A stretch of 5,657 bases of DNA from JACDBD01 sp050743385 (lineage in GTDB: Bacteria; Actinomycetota; Acidimicrobiia; IMCC26256; JACDBD01). A model generated the notes under the pieces. The model made no database searches. It was not told the DNA's origin and saw nothing but the letters and a program-made list of their open reading frames with translations. Shown piece after piece: positions 5,544 to 5,657 of this stretch; within the stretch, counting starts at the first letter, position 1, and the number at the start of each line of letters is the position of its first letter. The stretch is taken from positions 1-5,657 of the forward strand of contig JBOGFJ010000097.1 in assembly GCA_050743385.1 (NCBI GenBank), given 5' to 3'. The position numbers were made by a program, and so were the translations under genes.

Positions 5544-5657
5544 ATGTCGACCACCTGGCAGCTGGTCGACGACCTCGACGCCCGTCACGACGCCGCCGGG
5601 CAGATGGCGGCCGATCTCGCGCTCCTCGACGACGTCGCCGCGGGGGCGCCGCCGGCC
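5544..5657 (+). CDS. Lipoate-protein ligase/octanoyltransferase-like protein, 5' end only
   Basis: The first 38 codons run off the right edge. Trp5-Gln-Leu, then AAGQMAADLALLDDVAAG at 17-34 and PP at 36-37, match the N-terminus of LplA/LipM-type proteins, whose pattern is roughly W-x-L, then A-x-x-NMA-x-D-x-ALL, then G-x-PP before the R-x-Y-x-W strand. These cytoplasmic enzymes attach lipoate or octanoate to the lysine of lipoyl domains, GcvH among them. The immediate gcvH neighbour, ending 4 nt upstream, supports the call. The ribosome site is weak (AGG at 5538-5540, only 3 nt from the ATG), so translation is probably coupled to gcvH. The catalytic region lies outside the window, so ligase and transferase cannot be told apart, and the assignment rests on a short motif plus context. 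Confidence 0.65.
   Translation, partial: MSTTWQLVDDLDARHDAAGQMAADLALLDDVAAGAPPA

Overview
The window is a gene-dense stretch of high-GC DNA with all genes on the + strand. GC-rich third positions, GTG starts and short or overlapping gene junctions suggest an actinobacterium. A family such as Acidimicrobiia would fit, but the sequence does not settle it and that placement is inference. There is no rRNA, tRNA, CRISPR array, insertion sequence or phage gene, and no stretch over 300 bases lacks a gene.

Region 1 (1-1977) reads as the end of an operon. It holds the last 36 codons of a protein with an XdhC/CoxI N-terminal domain, a second XdhC-family protein with a Rossmann domain, a short-chain dehydrogenase/reductase (SDR) whose catalytic Tyr and Lys are replaced, and a small Dabb (A/B-barrel) protein. 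XdhC/CoxI proteins help mature molybdenum hydroxylases (xanthine or CO dehydrogenase type), so an enzyme of that class probably lies upstream. The SDR and Dabb proteins may act on the same pathway, but no substrate can be read from the sequence.

Region 2 (2018-5118) holds a membrane CDP-alcohol phosphatidyltransferase. Its stop overlaps by 4 nt the start of an 830-residue fusion: an intact sugar-phosphate nucleotidyltransferase, a left-handed beta-helix and a phosphomannomutase-like domain. The pairing suggests envelope lipid or glycan synthesis. The mutase domain has lost the catalytic residues of its family and is probably a pseudoenzyme.

Region 3 (5156-5657) holds a complete GcvH, the lipoyl carrier of the glycine cleavage system. 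Four bases later the first 38 codons of a lipoate-protein ligase/octanoyltransferase-like gene begin, so carrier and probable lipoylating enzyme are adjacent. Promoter-like TANNNT boxes lie just before regions 2 and 3, at distances compatible with leaderless or nearly leaderless transcripts.

No clearly new multi-gene system is evident. The points most worth a second look are the degenerate mutase fusion, the SDR without its Tyr/Lys pair, the tandem XdhC genes, and an 8-codon ORF overlapping the SDR start.
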